Made by a program: the position numbers and the translations under genes
Shown here: positions 6,198-14,322 of the stretch, piece by piece
Position numbering within the stretch: the first letter of the stretch is position 1
Layout of the letters: each line of letters opens with the position of its first letter
Virus record (IMG/VR): IMGVR_UViG_3300045117_000110
Coordinates: 1 to 21,727 of that record
Origin: a virus
Strand: one strand, 5' to 3'
Length of the DNA stretch: 21,727 bases
The notes under the pieces: model-generated
Databases searched by the model: none
Told to the model about the DNA's origin: nothing
The model's input: the letters and a program-made list of their open reading frames with translations, nothing else

Positions 6198-7657
6198 TAA
6201 ACCTCGACGATAATGTGACGGGCAAAATGCCAAACGTCACTGCTTCCATTTTCAAAGCAGAATTAGCTCTAGAGGGGTTAAGAGCGGCCGCAAATGCCGT
6301 TGTTTTTGGATTTAATAAACTAGCAGATGCTGGAAAGTGGGCGCTAGGTAATGCCGCTGCTTTGGAGCAAAACCGGATAGCCTTTGAAACAATGCTCGGC
6401 TCTGGGGAGGAAGCTGGAAAGATGCTTAAAAGTCTATCCGACTTTGCTCGTAAGACTCCTTTTGATTTACCACAAGTTGTAGAGGGTTCTAGAAGGTTAC
6501 TTGCTTACAATATCGCTGGGCAGGATATATTACCAACATTTAAGATGCTTGGTGACATTGCTTCTGGAGTCGGGACTGAAAAATTGCCACAACTTATTCT
6601 TGCTTTTGGTCAAGTAAAGGCGGCAACAAGATTAACAGGAATGGAGTTACGCCAATTTAGCGAAGCTGGTGTTCGTCTTCTTAAAGCATTATCTGATCAA
6701 GCTGGGATTTCTTCTAAGGAAATGGTAGAGAAGATTAGTGCTGGGGAGGTTAGCTTTCAGCAAGTTCAAGAGGCATTAGCGGGAATGACTAGTGAAGGTG
6801 GTATTTTCTTCAATTTAATGGAGAAGCAGGCTACCACTTATAGCGGAACTATCCAAAATTTAAAAGATAACTTTATCCGGTTAGGTAATACAATAATGGG
6901 CATTACCGAACAAGGAGAAATAGTCAAGGGGAGCTTTTTTGAGGCTCTTATAAACTTAGCCAAAGGGCTACTAAGTGCTGTTGACGGATTGAATGCTAGG
7001 TTTGGTGGAGCCGGTGGTCTTGGCGAAAGGCTAATGGCGATTGTTAACGTTTTTGTTGCGGAGGTTAAACCAGCATTTGATGAAATGATTGCAGCACTTC
7101 AACAAATGATAATAGAGTTAGGCGGCGCTGGATTAAACTGGGGAGAACTCGCCAAAATTCTTATTAAGGATGTGGCGCTATCTATTAAATTAGTATTCGA
7201 AGTACTAACAGTGCTATTCAAAACTATTGCCGCTAATAAAGACTTAATAATATCGATTGCTAATGCTTTTATAGAGGTAGCAAAGGCGGTTATAAAGGTT
7301 AAAGAAGCTATAGAGTCTCTTGGTAGTAAAATTTCGTCATTTGACTTTGAACGCTTTAATATGGCCAAGCAATTAGGAGCGATGAATGAACTACTATGGG
7401 GGCCAATGCCTAACAAACAGCATGGTGGTGTTATCCCAGGTTCGTTTAACCAAGTCGTTCCCGCTCTTTTGCACGGTGGTGAGCGAGTGATACCAAGAAC
7501 TGGCGTTGACGTTGGCGGGGGAAGTCCTAGTAGTGTTACAGTTAATTTTAATGGGCCTGTTGGTGTAAGAAGCGACGACGATTTAACAATGATAGTTAAG
7601 ATGGTGCAAAAGGCCATAAACAAAGAGAATTCGTTGGTGTATCAAGGAGCTTTATGA
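6164..7657 (+). CDS. Tape measure protein
   Basis: 497 residues. The N-terminal part (ALEQNRIAFETMLGSGEEAG; FARKTPFDLPQVVEGSRRLL; TRLTGMELRQFSEAGV) matches the conserved tape measure N-terminal domain. The middle holds long hydrophobic helices (about residues 285-400). The C-terminus has the common HGGVIPGSFNQVVPALLHGG ERVIPR motif. It sets tail length and is ejected ahead of the DNA. At roughly 0.15 nm per residue, a family rule of thumb, it implies a short tail of about 70-80 nm. The start overlaps the chaperone extension, and the stop overlaps the next ATG. Confidence 0.92.
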   Translation: MATDTRELKVVINLDDNVTGKMPNVTASIFKAELALEGLRAAANAVVFGFNKLADAGKWALGNAAALEQNRIAFETMLGSGEEAGKMLKSLSDFARKTPFDLPQVVEGSRRLLAYNIAGQDILPTFKMLGDIASGVGTEKLPQLILAFGQVKAATRLTGMELRQFSEAGVRLLKALSDQAGISSKEMVEKISAGEVSFQQVQEALAGMTSEGGIFFNLMEKQATTYSGTIQNLKDNFIRLGNTIMGITEQGEIVKGSFFEALINLAKGLLSAVDGLNARFGGAGGLGERLMAIVNVFVAEVKPAFDEMIAALQQMIIELGGAGLNWGELAKILIKDVALSIKLVFEVLTVLFKTIAANKDLIISIANAFIEVAKAVIKVKEAIESLGSKISSFDFERFNMAKQLGAMNELLWGPMPNKQHGGVIPGSFNQVVPALLHGGERVIPRTGVDVGGGSPSSVTVNFNGPVGVRSDDDLTMIVKMVQKAINKENSLVYQGAL

Positions 7658-8415
7658 ACTTTGGTGATTTAAATCTACAGGACTCTGTCATAATTACGGA
7701 AAGCGTGCAGTACCAAAGCATGGCTGAAAGAGATGTTTCCTTGGCTAATATCTCCCGCCGCCCTGGTGGTAAGTACTTATCGTCGGAGTTTGGCCCGAAG
7801 AAGATACTTATATCAGGAAGAATAATATCTCCTAGTGCTTCTGGAATGCAGGGAATACTAGATAATATTCATAGGTATTTAGCTTTAGAGGAACAAGCAT
7901 TAGTTATTGATAGTGGTAGGACATATACTGCTACCTGTACTAAAACGGAGATCCTAGAGAGACATTATACCCAAACATACCTACCTTTTGCATTTGAGTT
8001 TATTTGCGCCATGCCGTTTTCGGTAGGCGGGCAACTAACGGCTGGGTTTATCGTTCCCGCTGGTAGCGCTACAAAATCGTTATCAACTACAATTAGCGGA
8101 AGTGCTTTTTCCGAACCAGTAATAACATTAACCACTGCCGCTGGTGCTGGCAATCCTGGTATTAGTGCTTTTAGAATTGACCAAATTACTAAGGGAGAAT
8201 ACGTCACTTATTCTGGCATAATCTCTTTAGGAGGTTACGACGCGGTGTTTGATTACAAAAACTTTAATGTTACTTATAGCGGTGTATCACAAAACTATAT
8301 TGGTAGGTTCTCTCGCTGGGAAATTGGAAATAACGACTTTATTATAACCGTTTCTGGTGCTAACACCTATGGTGTAACTGGTAACATTACTTATTCGCCT
8401 AGGTACTTCTACTAA
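7654..8415 (+). CDS. Distal tail protein (Dit-like)
   Basis: 253 residues directly after the tape measure gene (ATGA overlap). The N-terminal domain (SMAERDVSLANISRRPGGKY; GPKKILISGRI; ILDNIHRYLALEEQALVIDS) is typical of the siphophage tail/Dit family that forms the hub ring connecting the tube to the tip. The C-terminal half is beta-rich and could be a galectin-like domain, as in long Dit proteins, or a simple jelly-roll; the sequence alone does not settle which. Confidence 0.8.
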   Translation: MNFGDLNLQDSVIITESVQYQSMAERDVSLANISRRPGGKYLSSEFGPKKILISGRIISPSASGMQGILDNIHRYLALEEQALVIDSGRTYTATCTKTEILERHYTQTYLPFAFEFICAMPFSVGGQLTAGFIVPAGSATKSLSTTISGSAFSEPVITLTTAAGAGNPGISAFRIDQITKGEYVTYSGIISLGGYDAVFDYKNFNVTYSGVSQNYIGRFSRWEIGNNDFIITVSGANTYGVTGNITYSPRYFY

Positions 8416-9638
8416 TGACTAAGAAAGAATATGTTTACAAGGTCTTTAATGTCTCCGACACCGTAGTAACCAGCTTAAACACTACCTGGCGAGATGAAGT
8501 TGTTAGCACCCCCATGTTCAAAGCAGTGCTTAATGGTTCCGATAGCGAACTAGTTGTAAGGCTTGCCCGCCCATTTGATGACTTTGGAGAAGACGATGAC
8601 GTGAAACTAAATAACAAAGTGGAGGCGTGGGTTTATGATAAGGAAGCTCCCGCGGGGACGTTACTTTACTCCGGATACATAATTGGATATTCAAATATTG
8701 TGAATGAGGAGAAAGAGTTTGTGGATGTAAGGGTTAGGGGTTACGGCCACTTATTATCAACTGGAATACTAAGAAATGGAAATAGTACTACCATTTCTTA
8801 CTATTCTAAAGACCCGTCCGTTATATTTAGAGACATTGTTAACAAGTTTGTTGATAGGGAGGGGCCATTCTTGGGGTATACGGCAGATAGTGTTGAAACA
8901 ACTGGCACAACCGTTACATACACATTTAATACCAATACCTATCGTGAGGCTCTTGACAAGGTTATTGAGTTAGCTCCCTCCGGATGGTATTGGCAAGTTA
9001 ATCCTAATGGTATTTTATCGTTTAAGGCCAAGACGGTAACAATTAACCATAGTTTTAGAATGGCTACGCACCTATCTAGTGTTTCCCCCGATAAGAACAT
9101 GGAGGACATGGTGAACGAGGTTTACTTTACTGGCGGGGAAACCGCTGGAGAAAACCTATTTATTAAGACTACTAGGCAGTCCTCTATTGACTCTTATGGT
9201 AGGAGAATAAAGAAAATAGTTGACGGAAGAGTAACGGTTGCCGCTACCGCTATCACAATGAGTACTAAGTTACTTGATGAGCGCTCCGCCCCAGAAAAGA
9301 GAGCAATAATATTGGTAGTAGATAGTAATGGCGGTGAAGACTTTGGCTACGATATTGAGTCTGTTAGTGTTGGCGACAACGTGGAGATTTTGGAATTGAC
9401 AGCGGGTGTTCCAGTAGTGTCTAATTGGGATAGCTTTGTGTGGGACACCGATGTGTGGGACTCCACCGTAGAGACAACTATAAACGATGTTTTGCAAATA
9501 ACGTCCCTGTCTTATGCTCCGGAGAGTTTAGAACTAACCACAACTACACGGCTACCAGAAATAAGCAAAAGAATTGAGGATATTAACCGAAACTTTGAAA
9601 GCTCCGTTTTAGTTAATAATCCTTCGGAAGCAAGTTAA
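8415..9638 (+). CDS. Tail-tip / baseplate hub protein (gp37- or Tal-like)
   Basis: 407 residues, beta-rich N-terminal half (NGSDSELVVRLARPFDDFGE; VEAWVYDKEAPAGTLLYSGY) with the pattern of hub proteins that sit at the tail tip, followed by a domain containing YREALDKVIELAPSGWYWQV, typical of the ReqiPepy6 gp37-like tail proteins. The last 40 residues are a helix (RLPEISKRIEDINRNFESS). Order tape measure-Dit-hub is standard. No peptidase or lysozyme motif is apparent, so cell-wall digestion by this protein is not supported. TAATG start overlap with the Dit gene. Confidence 0.72.
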   Translation: MTKKEYVYKVFNVSDTVVTSLNTTWRDEVVSTPMFKAVLNGSDSELVVRLARPFDDFGEDDDVKLNNKVEAWVYDKEAPAGTLLYSGYIIGYSNIVNEEKEFVDVRVRGYGHLLSTGILRNGNSTTISYYSKDPSVIFRDIVNKFVDREGPFLGYTADSVETTGTTVTYTFNTNTYREALDKVIELAPSGWYWQVNPNGILSFKAKTVTINHSFRMATHLSSVSPDKNMEDMVNEVYFTGGETAGENLFIKTTRQSSIDSYGRRIKKIVDGRVTVAATAITMSTKLLDERSAPEKRAIILVVDSNGGEDFGYDIESVSVGDNVEILELTAGVPVVSNWDSFVWDTDVWDSTVETTINDVLQITSLSYAPESLELTTTTRLPEISKRIEDINRNFESSVLVNNPSEAS

Positions 9639-9640
9639 AT

Positions 9641-10492
9641 ATGGCGACACTAACGACATTTTATCCGGCAACTAAGGCAAAATCTAGCGAGGTAAACGCT
9701 AATTTTAGCGCTTTGAATTCTGATATTACGACGTTGGACGGGCGTATTGGTACGCTAGAAAGTAGCGCAACTTCACAAGCTGGCTGGGTAACAGTAACGG
9801 ACACTTGGACGTATGCTAGTGCCGATGACCCGACATTCACTTTTACTATTAGTGGTGATAAAACGGCGGTACTTAGCGCCGGAATGAAGATAAAACTAAC
9901 CCAAACTTCCGCAAAGTACTTCATTATCACCAACGTTACTTACGGCGCTCCTAATACCACAGTAACAGTTTACGGCGGTACCGATTACGATTTAACAAAC
10001 GCAACGATAACGTCTCCTTACTACTCTACCGCTCGCGCACCGCAAGGGTTTCCTTTATCTCCTTCTAAGTGGACTGTTACCGTGTCCGACGCAAGCGACT
10101 ACTCCCAGGTGGCCCCGGCCTCTGGTACTTGGTACAATGCTACTAGTATTACTATTCCGATAGGTGACTGGCGAGCGTCTTATTCTTGCGTGCTTTATTG
10201 TGACGACGACAATACTGGTGGGTATGTTGGGGCAATTGGTCATACGACACTATCCACGGCTAATAATACCGAAAGCGACCCGACGTTTTCTGCCTATGAC
10301 CAAGCAAAGTATAGCGGTGTTAGTAACAATGCTTATTCTTCTAGTAGTGTTTATCGGTCTAGGCCACTAACTTTAACGGCTAAAGCTACTTACTATCTTA
10401 ATTACAAAACAAGCCAAGCTAACCAATATAGCGTTGCCATAAGGGGTAGTATAGCCACAACAATTATAGAGGCCGTTTGTACATACTTATGA
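9641..10492 (+). CDS. Tail fibre / receptor-binding protein
   Basis: 283 residues. The N-terminus, TTFYPATKAKSSEVNANFSA followed by LNSDITTLDGRIGTLES, is the short attachment region and coiled coil often seen at the start of phage fibre proteins. The rest is rich in Ser, Thr, Tyr and Asn, with alternating strands (TISGDKTAVLSAGMKIKLTQ), as in receptor-binding or fibre-tip domains. It comes after the hub gene and before the lysis-type genes. No ribosome site is evident, and only two bases separate it from the hub stop, so it is probably coupled. Confidence 0.7.
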   Translation: MATLTTFYPATKAKSSEVNANFSALNSDITTLDGRIGTLESSATSQAGWVTVTDTWTYASADDPTFTFTISGDKTAVLSAGMKIKLTQTSAKYFIITNVTYGAPNTTVTVYGGTDYDLTNATITSPYYSTARAPQGFPLSPSKWTVTVSDASDYSQVAPASGTWYNATSITIPIGDWRASYSCVLYCDDDNTGGYVGAIGHTTLSTANNTESDPTFSAYDQAKYSGVSNNAYSSSSVYRSRPLTLTAKATYYLNYKTSQANQYSVAIRGSIATTIIEAVCTYL

Positions 10493-10803
10493 AATCAGAC
10501 CCTTACTACGTTCTCCTAGAGAAATCACTAAAAGAAATGATTAAGGTAAACAAAGAATACCTAATAGCCACTAAGGCTACCCTTGATAGTGTCAACGACT
10601 TAATGCATAGAGACCGAGCTGGTCACGCCGCTCACTTCCAAGCTACCATTGACGGCTTTGCTACAGTTATTCAAGGTATTGAAAGTAGCAACAAAGTCAC
10701 ACAACTATTAGTAAAACTAGCAATGGTGTCGGTAGTGATAGCGGGCTTGTCGTTTGGCGTTAAAGAAACGGGTATCGACTCGTTACTTAAAGGGCTTATA
10801 TGA
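10489..10803 (+). CDS. Small protein with one C-terminal membrane segment
   Basis: 104 residues from the ATG at 10489, which overlaps the fibre stop (ATGA); an upstream TTG start is possible but less likely. An amphipathic helical region (residues 1-70, LLEKSLKEMIKVNKEYLIA) is followed by one hydrophobic segment (LLVKLAMVSVVIAGLSFGV, about 78-96). This layout resembles hemolysin/XhlA-type phage membrane proteins that work with holins. Its neighbour is a three-segment membrane protein, so the pair may form the membrane part of the lysis system. Function is inferred. Confidence 0.65.
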   Translation: MKSDPYYVLLEKSLKEMIKVNKEYLIATKATLDSVNDLMHRDRAGHAAHFQATIDGFATVIQGIESSNKVTQLLVKLAMVSVVIAGLSFGVKETGIDSLLKGLI

Positions 10804-11096
10804 GCGTAAACGATGCTATTTATGGAGCGGCGACAACCGGATTCTTCTTTAACGGTTTTATTCATTTACTCTTAGCTGTATCTTATATTCGTGGCTACCT
10901 AAAGAACAAAGGCACCTGGCCGATATTCTGGCTATCAGCGGTTTGGGCCTCCTCGACGGTGATGTTACTTTCTTGCGCTATCTTGTATAGCTTTAGAGTG
11001 TTTAATGCGCCGTTTGAAATAGTAGTGGTTTTGTGCAATACTCTAGTAGCAATTGCTTCACTAGGACTGTTAAGAGTTACAGTTAGCAATTGTTGA
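10800..11096 (+). CDS. Three-segment membrane protein, possible holin
   Basis: 98 residues with three hydrophobic segments: near residues 8-30 (GFFFNGFIHLLLAVSYI), 40-65 (IFWLSAVWASSTVMLLSCAI) and 73-94 (IVVVLCNTLVAIASLGLLRV). It overlaps the previous gene by ATGA and precedes the endolysin gene, so a holin is a reasonable guess. Its last 14 bases overlap the tail of the convergent HNH gene. A second small hydrophobic protein follows the endolysin at 12438, so which one is the holin is unresolved. Confidence 0.6.
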   Translation: MSVNDAIYGAATTGFFFNGFIHLLLAVSYIRGYLKNKGTWPIFWLSAVWASSTVMLLSCAILYSFRVFNAPFEIVVVLCNTLVAIASLGLLRVTVSNC

Positions 11097-11589
11097 AAGT
11101 ATGCGTTTGCTTGGAATGGCCAGTGTGTGGCCGATGAATAACAACGTGTTCTGCTCTGCTGACAACAACAAGGTTTTCAATTCTATTATCGAGGCCGTTT
11201 CCGTTTATGTGGTGTACTATCTCCGTTGGTTTCAGGTATCTACCAAGTTTCTTTTCCATTACAAGTCTATGCTCTGCAACCTTATTGTGTCTAGCGTATG
11301 GATGTGTTGGTTGGTAAATAAAAATGTGCCCATTATGAATAACAAGTCCTGTTTTCCAGCTTGGATGCTTTTCTGGATGTTTGGAAATATATCTAAAATG
11401 GCATTTGCGGGAACAGAAAGAAAGTTTTCCAAGGTTATGGCTTTTGTAGCGGAAAAACTGTTTACCACAGTTAGCACAGTTAAAAACGCCTTTTCTAGAC
11501 ACGTCGTAACAACTACGACCACAAAACCTGGCCTTTTGAGATGGCGGAGCATTAAATTCTATTCCACACAACTCGCACTTATATAACAC
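11083..11589 (-). CDS. Free-standing HNH homing endonuclease with zinc fingers
   Basis: 168 residues on the strand opposite to the surrounding late genes. Two Cys4-type zinc modules lie at the N-terminus (Cys5/8/23/27 and Cys38/41/59/63). Then comes an HNH core of the HNH_3 kind: EHRLVMEKKLGR (His107), VHHINGNGLDNRIENL (His126, His127, Asn129, Asn131) and His148. It cuts DNA and usually spreads itself into related genomes. The GTG start sits just 6 bases after a strong promoter, so the message appears leaderless; no ribosome site is seen. It separates a membrane protein gene from the endolysin and overlaps the former by 14 bases. It may be related to the group I intron 1.8 kb away. Confidence 0.9.
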   Translation of the reverse strand: MLYKCELCGIEFNAPPSQKARFCGRSCYDVSRKGVFNCANCGKQFFRYKSHNLGKLSFCSRKCHFRYISKHPEKHPSWKTGLVIHNGHIFIYQPTHPYARHNKVAEHRLVMEKKLGRYLKPTEIVHHINGNGLDNRIENLVVVSRAEHVVIHRPHTGHSKQTHTFNNC

Positions 11590-11595
11590 ATATGT

Positions 11596-11624
11596 AGTAT
11601 ATAGGTGTTAGTGTGTGGAGTCAA
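11596..11624 (-). promoter_or_regulatory. Promoter for the HNH gene (leaderless transcript)
   Basis: Read on the - strand: TTGACT (11619-11624), a 17-base spacer, TATACT (11596-11601). The GTG of the HNH gene begins 6 bases later, so transcription would start at or within a base or two of the start codon. The -35 box lies just ahead of the divergent endolysin start. Confidence 0.7.
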
Positions 11625-11627
11625 TAA

Positions 11628-12401
11628 GTGACTGTTCAAGAATTTTTCAATAAGTATGTTGGCAAGCATTTAGACGTGGATGGTGTGTTTTCCGCGCAAT
11701 GCGTTGACCTTTTTAAGCAATTCAACAAAGAGGTTGTAAATGCCCCTAACGTAAACGGAAACGCCGTTGACTATTGGACTACCTTCCCTACTAATTACTA
11801 CAAGAAAATAGCAAACACCGCTTCAAACTATCCCCAAATAGGTGACGTCATAATATGGGGAAAAACTGTTGGTCCCTATGGTCATATCGCAGTATGCAAG
11901 GAAGCCGACCCTAACAAATTCGTTTCATTTGACCAAAACTGGAACGTACAAATTGACGGTACTGGTGTTTGTGAGTTTATTACTCACACCTATTGGGGAG
12001 TTTTAGGGTGGCTTAGACCAAACTCTTTGCCACAGCCGCAGGGAGGTGGTAACGAAGTGAATTACCAGCCGCAAATTGACGAACTTACTAAAGACTTAAG
12101 AAATGTGGAGAAGTTGCAGGGTACTATCGCCAAGTCCCTGGAGGCTTTGGACATAGCCAAAAATGAGGATATAACTAAAATGGGCGGTGAGTTATTGCTA
12201 AAGTTGTCCGAAAATAGCTCTAGGATAGACAAGAACTTGGCCGAACTTCAAGAGCTTATTTACCGCCGTATTGACACTAAAATTGAGGAGGTCTACAAAA
12301 GTCTTTCCGACGGCGAGAATATTGTAGTTCCGCCACAAAATGGCAACGGTTTAGGACAATTTCTAATTAAGTTGCTAGATAAGGTAAAAATTAGTGCTTA
12401 G
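11628..12401 (+). CDS. Endolysin with N-terminal CHAP domain
   Basis: 257 residues. The N-terminal CHAP amidase/peptidase domain (about residues 1-130) cuts peptidoglycan peptides; candidate catalytic residues are Cys25 (SAQCVDLFK), His86 (GPYGHIAV) and Asn104 (FDQNWN). After a Pro/Gln/Gly linker (about 132-142) comes a long helical coiled-coil region (KDLRNVEKLQGTIAKSLEAL ...) in place of a recognisable cell-wall binding repeat. The start is a GTG at 11628 with GGAG 7 bases upstream. It releases progeny at lysis together with the small membrane proteins nearby. Confidence 0.88.
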   Translation: MTVQEFFNKYVGKHLDVDGVFSAQCVDLFKQFNKEVVNAPNVNGNAVDYWTTFPTNYYKKIANTASNYPQIGDVIIWGKTVGPYGHIAVCKEADPNKFVSFDQNWNVQIDGTGVCEFITHTYWGVLGWLRPNSLPQPQGGGNEVNYQPQIDELTKDLRNVEKLQGTIAKSLEALDIAKNEDITKMGGELLLKLSENSSRIDKNLAELQELIYRRIDTKIEEVYKSLSDGENIVVPPQNGNGLGQFLIKLLDKVKISA

Positions 12402-12437
12402 CATTCTAGTAGTTAGTAAGGAAGTAGGTGATAAAGA

Positions 12438-12650
12438 ATGGCATTAAAACTCAATGATATCAGCAAAGTTTCTCTAGCTACTGCCTCTGGAGCGTCCGTA
12501 GCGACTGGTATTTTGGCTATTAGTAATGGTGACACGGTTAATGGAATTATCTTAATTGCTGTAGCGGTAGGGCTAGAGGTATTACGGGAAGTCCTAAAGC
12601 AAAAGTTTGGAGTAGAAATTAAAGCCGTCAAACCTAAAAAAAAGACTTAG
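12438..12650 (+). CDS. Small hydrophobic protein, possible holin
   Basis: 70 residues with an AGGTGATAAAGA ribosome leader. Two hydrophobic stretches, near residues 11-29 (SLATASGASVATGILAIS) and 34-53 (NGIILIAVAVGLEVLREV), are followed by a basic tail (KAVKPKKKT), the layout of small phage holins. It directly follows the endolysin gene, which supports a lysis role. The alternative holin candidate lies at 10800-11096. Confidence 0.6.
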   Translation: MALKLNDISKVSLATASGASVATGILAISNGDTVNGIILIAVAVGLEVLREVLKQKFGVEIKAVKPKKKT

Positions 12651-12662
12651 GTGTCTTGAGGT

Positions 12663-12720
12663 GCTTGTAGGTTATTAAGAGAGCTTACAAGCCCCAAGTA
12701 GGCACGCAAGTTGGGCCTAC
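12663..12720 (+). promoter_or_regulatory. Tandem hairpins before the metallophosphoesterase gene
   Basis: GCTTGTA (12663-12669) pairs with TACAAGC (12686-12692). GTAGGC (12698-12703) pairs with GCCTAC (12715-12720). The stretch lies between the small hydrophobic protein and the metallophosphoesterase ribosome site. No U-run follows, so processing or regulation is more likely than termination. Confidence 0.45.
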
Positions 12721-12741
12721 AAATCTAATTGGGAGGTAGGG

Positions 12742-13828
12742 ATGACAAAGAAAAACGTGCTTGAGGGGTCTTCTCTTCACGCACTGTTAGCAGAAGTGAG
12801 AGCTCGTGGCTACTTCTCTTTCAAGCAACCGTTGAGGCAAGGGTCGAAGATTGTCGTTGATACCTCTCGGTGGGGTGGCGATAGTTTTTCCTTCGCCGTT
12901 GTTAGCGACACCCACTGCGGGTCGCTGTACTTTCAACGGACAGCTTTGGAAGAGTTTTACTCTGTGGCAGGGGACAGGGGTATTCAGCTAATTCTCCACG
13001 CTGGAGACCTCTGTGACGGCACAAGCTCCATGCACGCCGGAATGGAGTTTGAACTAGCGGTCCACGGGGCAGACCAAATGGTTGCGTATGCCAAAGACAT
13101 CTACCCCTACCGTCGGGGAATTGTCACGAAGGTTATCAGTGGTAATCACGACGCCGCATTTTGGAAAGAGTCTGGAACAAACATCGTCCAACGTATCTGT
13201 GACCAACGTCGCGATATGGAGTACTTGGGCGACACCCTTGCTTTCGTCCAAATTGGTGCTATCCGAATTGCGCTAATGCACGGAAGTGGGAATGTGGCTT
13301 ATGCTCGAAGCTATCGGTTACAGAAAATTATCGAGCAACTAGCTCCTGAGAATAAGCCGAACTTTCTGTTCCTCGGACATAAAATTAAATGTGTCCTTAC
13401 CTAGTAATAGGTAATAAAAAACCTTACTATATCGGTGGAACTCCTTAAAGGACAATACCGAGGCAACCTGCGAAAGCAGAGAGCCCGTAACGACTAAATG
13501 TAAGGCTCTGTACTTTGACAGAAGAAGCTACAGATGAAGTTATAGTCTGGTCTGTACGGTAACGTATAGAGGTGGCAGAAATGACCACCCGCCCTTGTGG
13601 TTATAAAGTAACAGTACGTACCACGTGCCGGCAACAATTCCAGGATACCGCAATGTCGAGGGGATCCAAATGCCGTGCTTTCAGGCCCAGACTCCTTTCC
13701 TGGCCAGCAAGGGGTTGTTTCCGTTTATCGCCGGGATAATTGTAACCGTTACTCCTGACGAGAACGGGTTAGCGTCCGTCAATTACGAATGGGTGCCGTT
13801 TTACAAAGTTCGTAAACGAGACATTTGA
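12742..13828 (+). CDS. Metallophosphoesterase, split by a group I intron
   Basis: Two exons, 12742-13380 and 13619-13828, join to give 282 residues. Calcineurin-type phosphoesterase motifs are in order: SDTH (Asp56, His58), HAGD (Asp89), GNHD (Asn135, His136), LMHG (His180) and GHYH (Gly212-His215). The last motif exists only after splicing: exon 1 ends after His213 and exon 2 resumes at Tyr214-His215. Unspliced reading stops 8 codons into the intron. It hydrolyses phosphodiester or phosphomonoester bonds with two metals; the target is unknown. The ribosome site GGGAGGTAGGG precedes the ATG. Base and codon use (more Leu CTG/CTC, Ile ATC, Arg CGT) differs from the structural genes, suggesting a different origin. 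Confidence 0.9.
13381..13618 (+). ncRNA. Group I self-splicing intron (238 nt, no internal ORF)
   Basis: Exon 1 ends in GGACAT and the guide GTGTCC (13391-13396) pairs with it, giving the conserved U-G wobble at the 5' splice site. The intron ends in G (13618). Expected helices are all present. P2 is 13397-13403 with 13408-13414, GUAA loop. P3 is CCTTAC 13422-13427 with GTAAGG 13500-13505. P4-like is TCGGT/ACCGA. P5-like is TCCT/AGGA. P6 is CTGC-GAAA-GCAG. P7 is GACTA 13492-13496 with TAGTC 13543-13547. P8-like is TCTG/CAGA. P9 helices are capped by GTAA and by GGTGG/CCACC. No endonuclease gene lies inside. Confidence 0.93.
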
Positions 13829-13841
13829 AAGGAGAGAACAC

Positions 13842-14045
13842 GTGTGCCAAGAAGTGCAGCAAGTCTTTCAAAGCGCGCTAGAGAGCGTTAAACAATTCTT
13901 GCAAAAGAACGAGTTTAATTGCGCTAGTGTTGTTTTGGAGGGCGTGGAGAGGCTACGAAAGGCGTACCCCGAAGACTGGGCGGTGGTCCTGAACACCTTC
14001 CCACCGTTTGTACGGCACTATGTTAGAAGCCGCAAACCCCACTAG
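13842..14045 (+). CDS. Small protein of unknown function
   Basis: 67 residues from a GTG at 13842, with AAAGGAGAG upstream. It is mostly helical (VFQSALESVKQFLQKNEF; SVVLEGVERLRKAY) and ends in a basic tail (RHYVRSRKPH). No family is recognised. It lies 13 bases after the metallophosphoesterase stop and shares its GC-richer codon use, so the two probably belong to one transcription unit and arrived together. Confidence 0.6.
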   Translation: MCQEVQQVFQSALESVKQFLQKNEFNCASVVLEGVERLRKAYPEDWAVVLNTFPPFVRHYVRSRKPH

Positions 14046-14060
14046 GAGGTACTAGGTACT

Positions 14061-14294
14061 ATGGCGTACATAGTGGTCTTCCTGATGAGCCTGGTTGAGT
14101 GGCTACTAGCGACAAGTCGTATTTGCGCTATTCAAAGGGGAGATCGACTCAAAGCGGCGGGAATTGTGTTTATGGAGGAGGTTTTGGGATTCCTTGTTTT
14201 GTACATTGCAGTTACCGAACAAAACCTCCTCCTAATTCTTTGCTCGGCTTTAGGAGGCGCAATAGGCTTGTTGGTGTCGATGGGACGAAAATAG
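14061..14294 (+). CDS. Small membrane protein (three hydrophobic segments)
   Basis: 77 residues with AGGAGG upstream. Hydrophobic segments near residues 2-20, 31-50 and 54-72 are separated by a short basic loop (CAIQRGDRLKAA). Small phage membrane proteins with the pattern VEWLLATSR..A..RG occur in other phages, but I know no function. It closes the late + strand unit, and its stop codon lies inside the 5' arm of the terminator stem. Confidence 0.65.
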   Translation: MAYIVVFLMSLVEWLLATSRICAIQRGDRLKAAGIVFMEEVLGFLVLYIAVTEQNLLLILCSALGGAIGLLVSMGRK

Positions 14295-14322
14295 CCCTAA
14301 TTCTTTCAAGACTTGGGGCTAT
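14291..14322. terminator. Bidirectional terminator at the late/early convergence
   Basis: ATAGCCC (14291-14297) pairs with GGGCTAT (14316-14322). A T-rich run (ACTTTTTG) follows on the + strand, and a run of T follows on the - strand. The stop codon of the + membrane protein lies in one arm, and the stop of the - strand HNH gene lies in the loop. This is a very compact meeting point of two opposing operons. Confidence 0.8.

Noticed and set aside
7099-7623. 174-codon open frame opposite to the tape measure gene
   Set aside because: A shadow of the tape measure coding sequence without a ribosome site or recognisable protein features.
11101-11586. 161-codon + strand open frame over the HNH gene
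   Set aside because: The opposite strand encodes a clear HNH protein with zinc fingers; this frame shows no family features.
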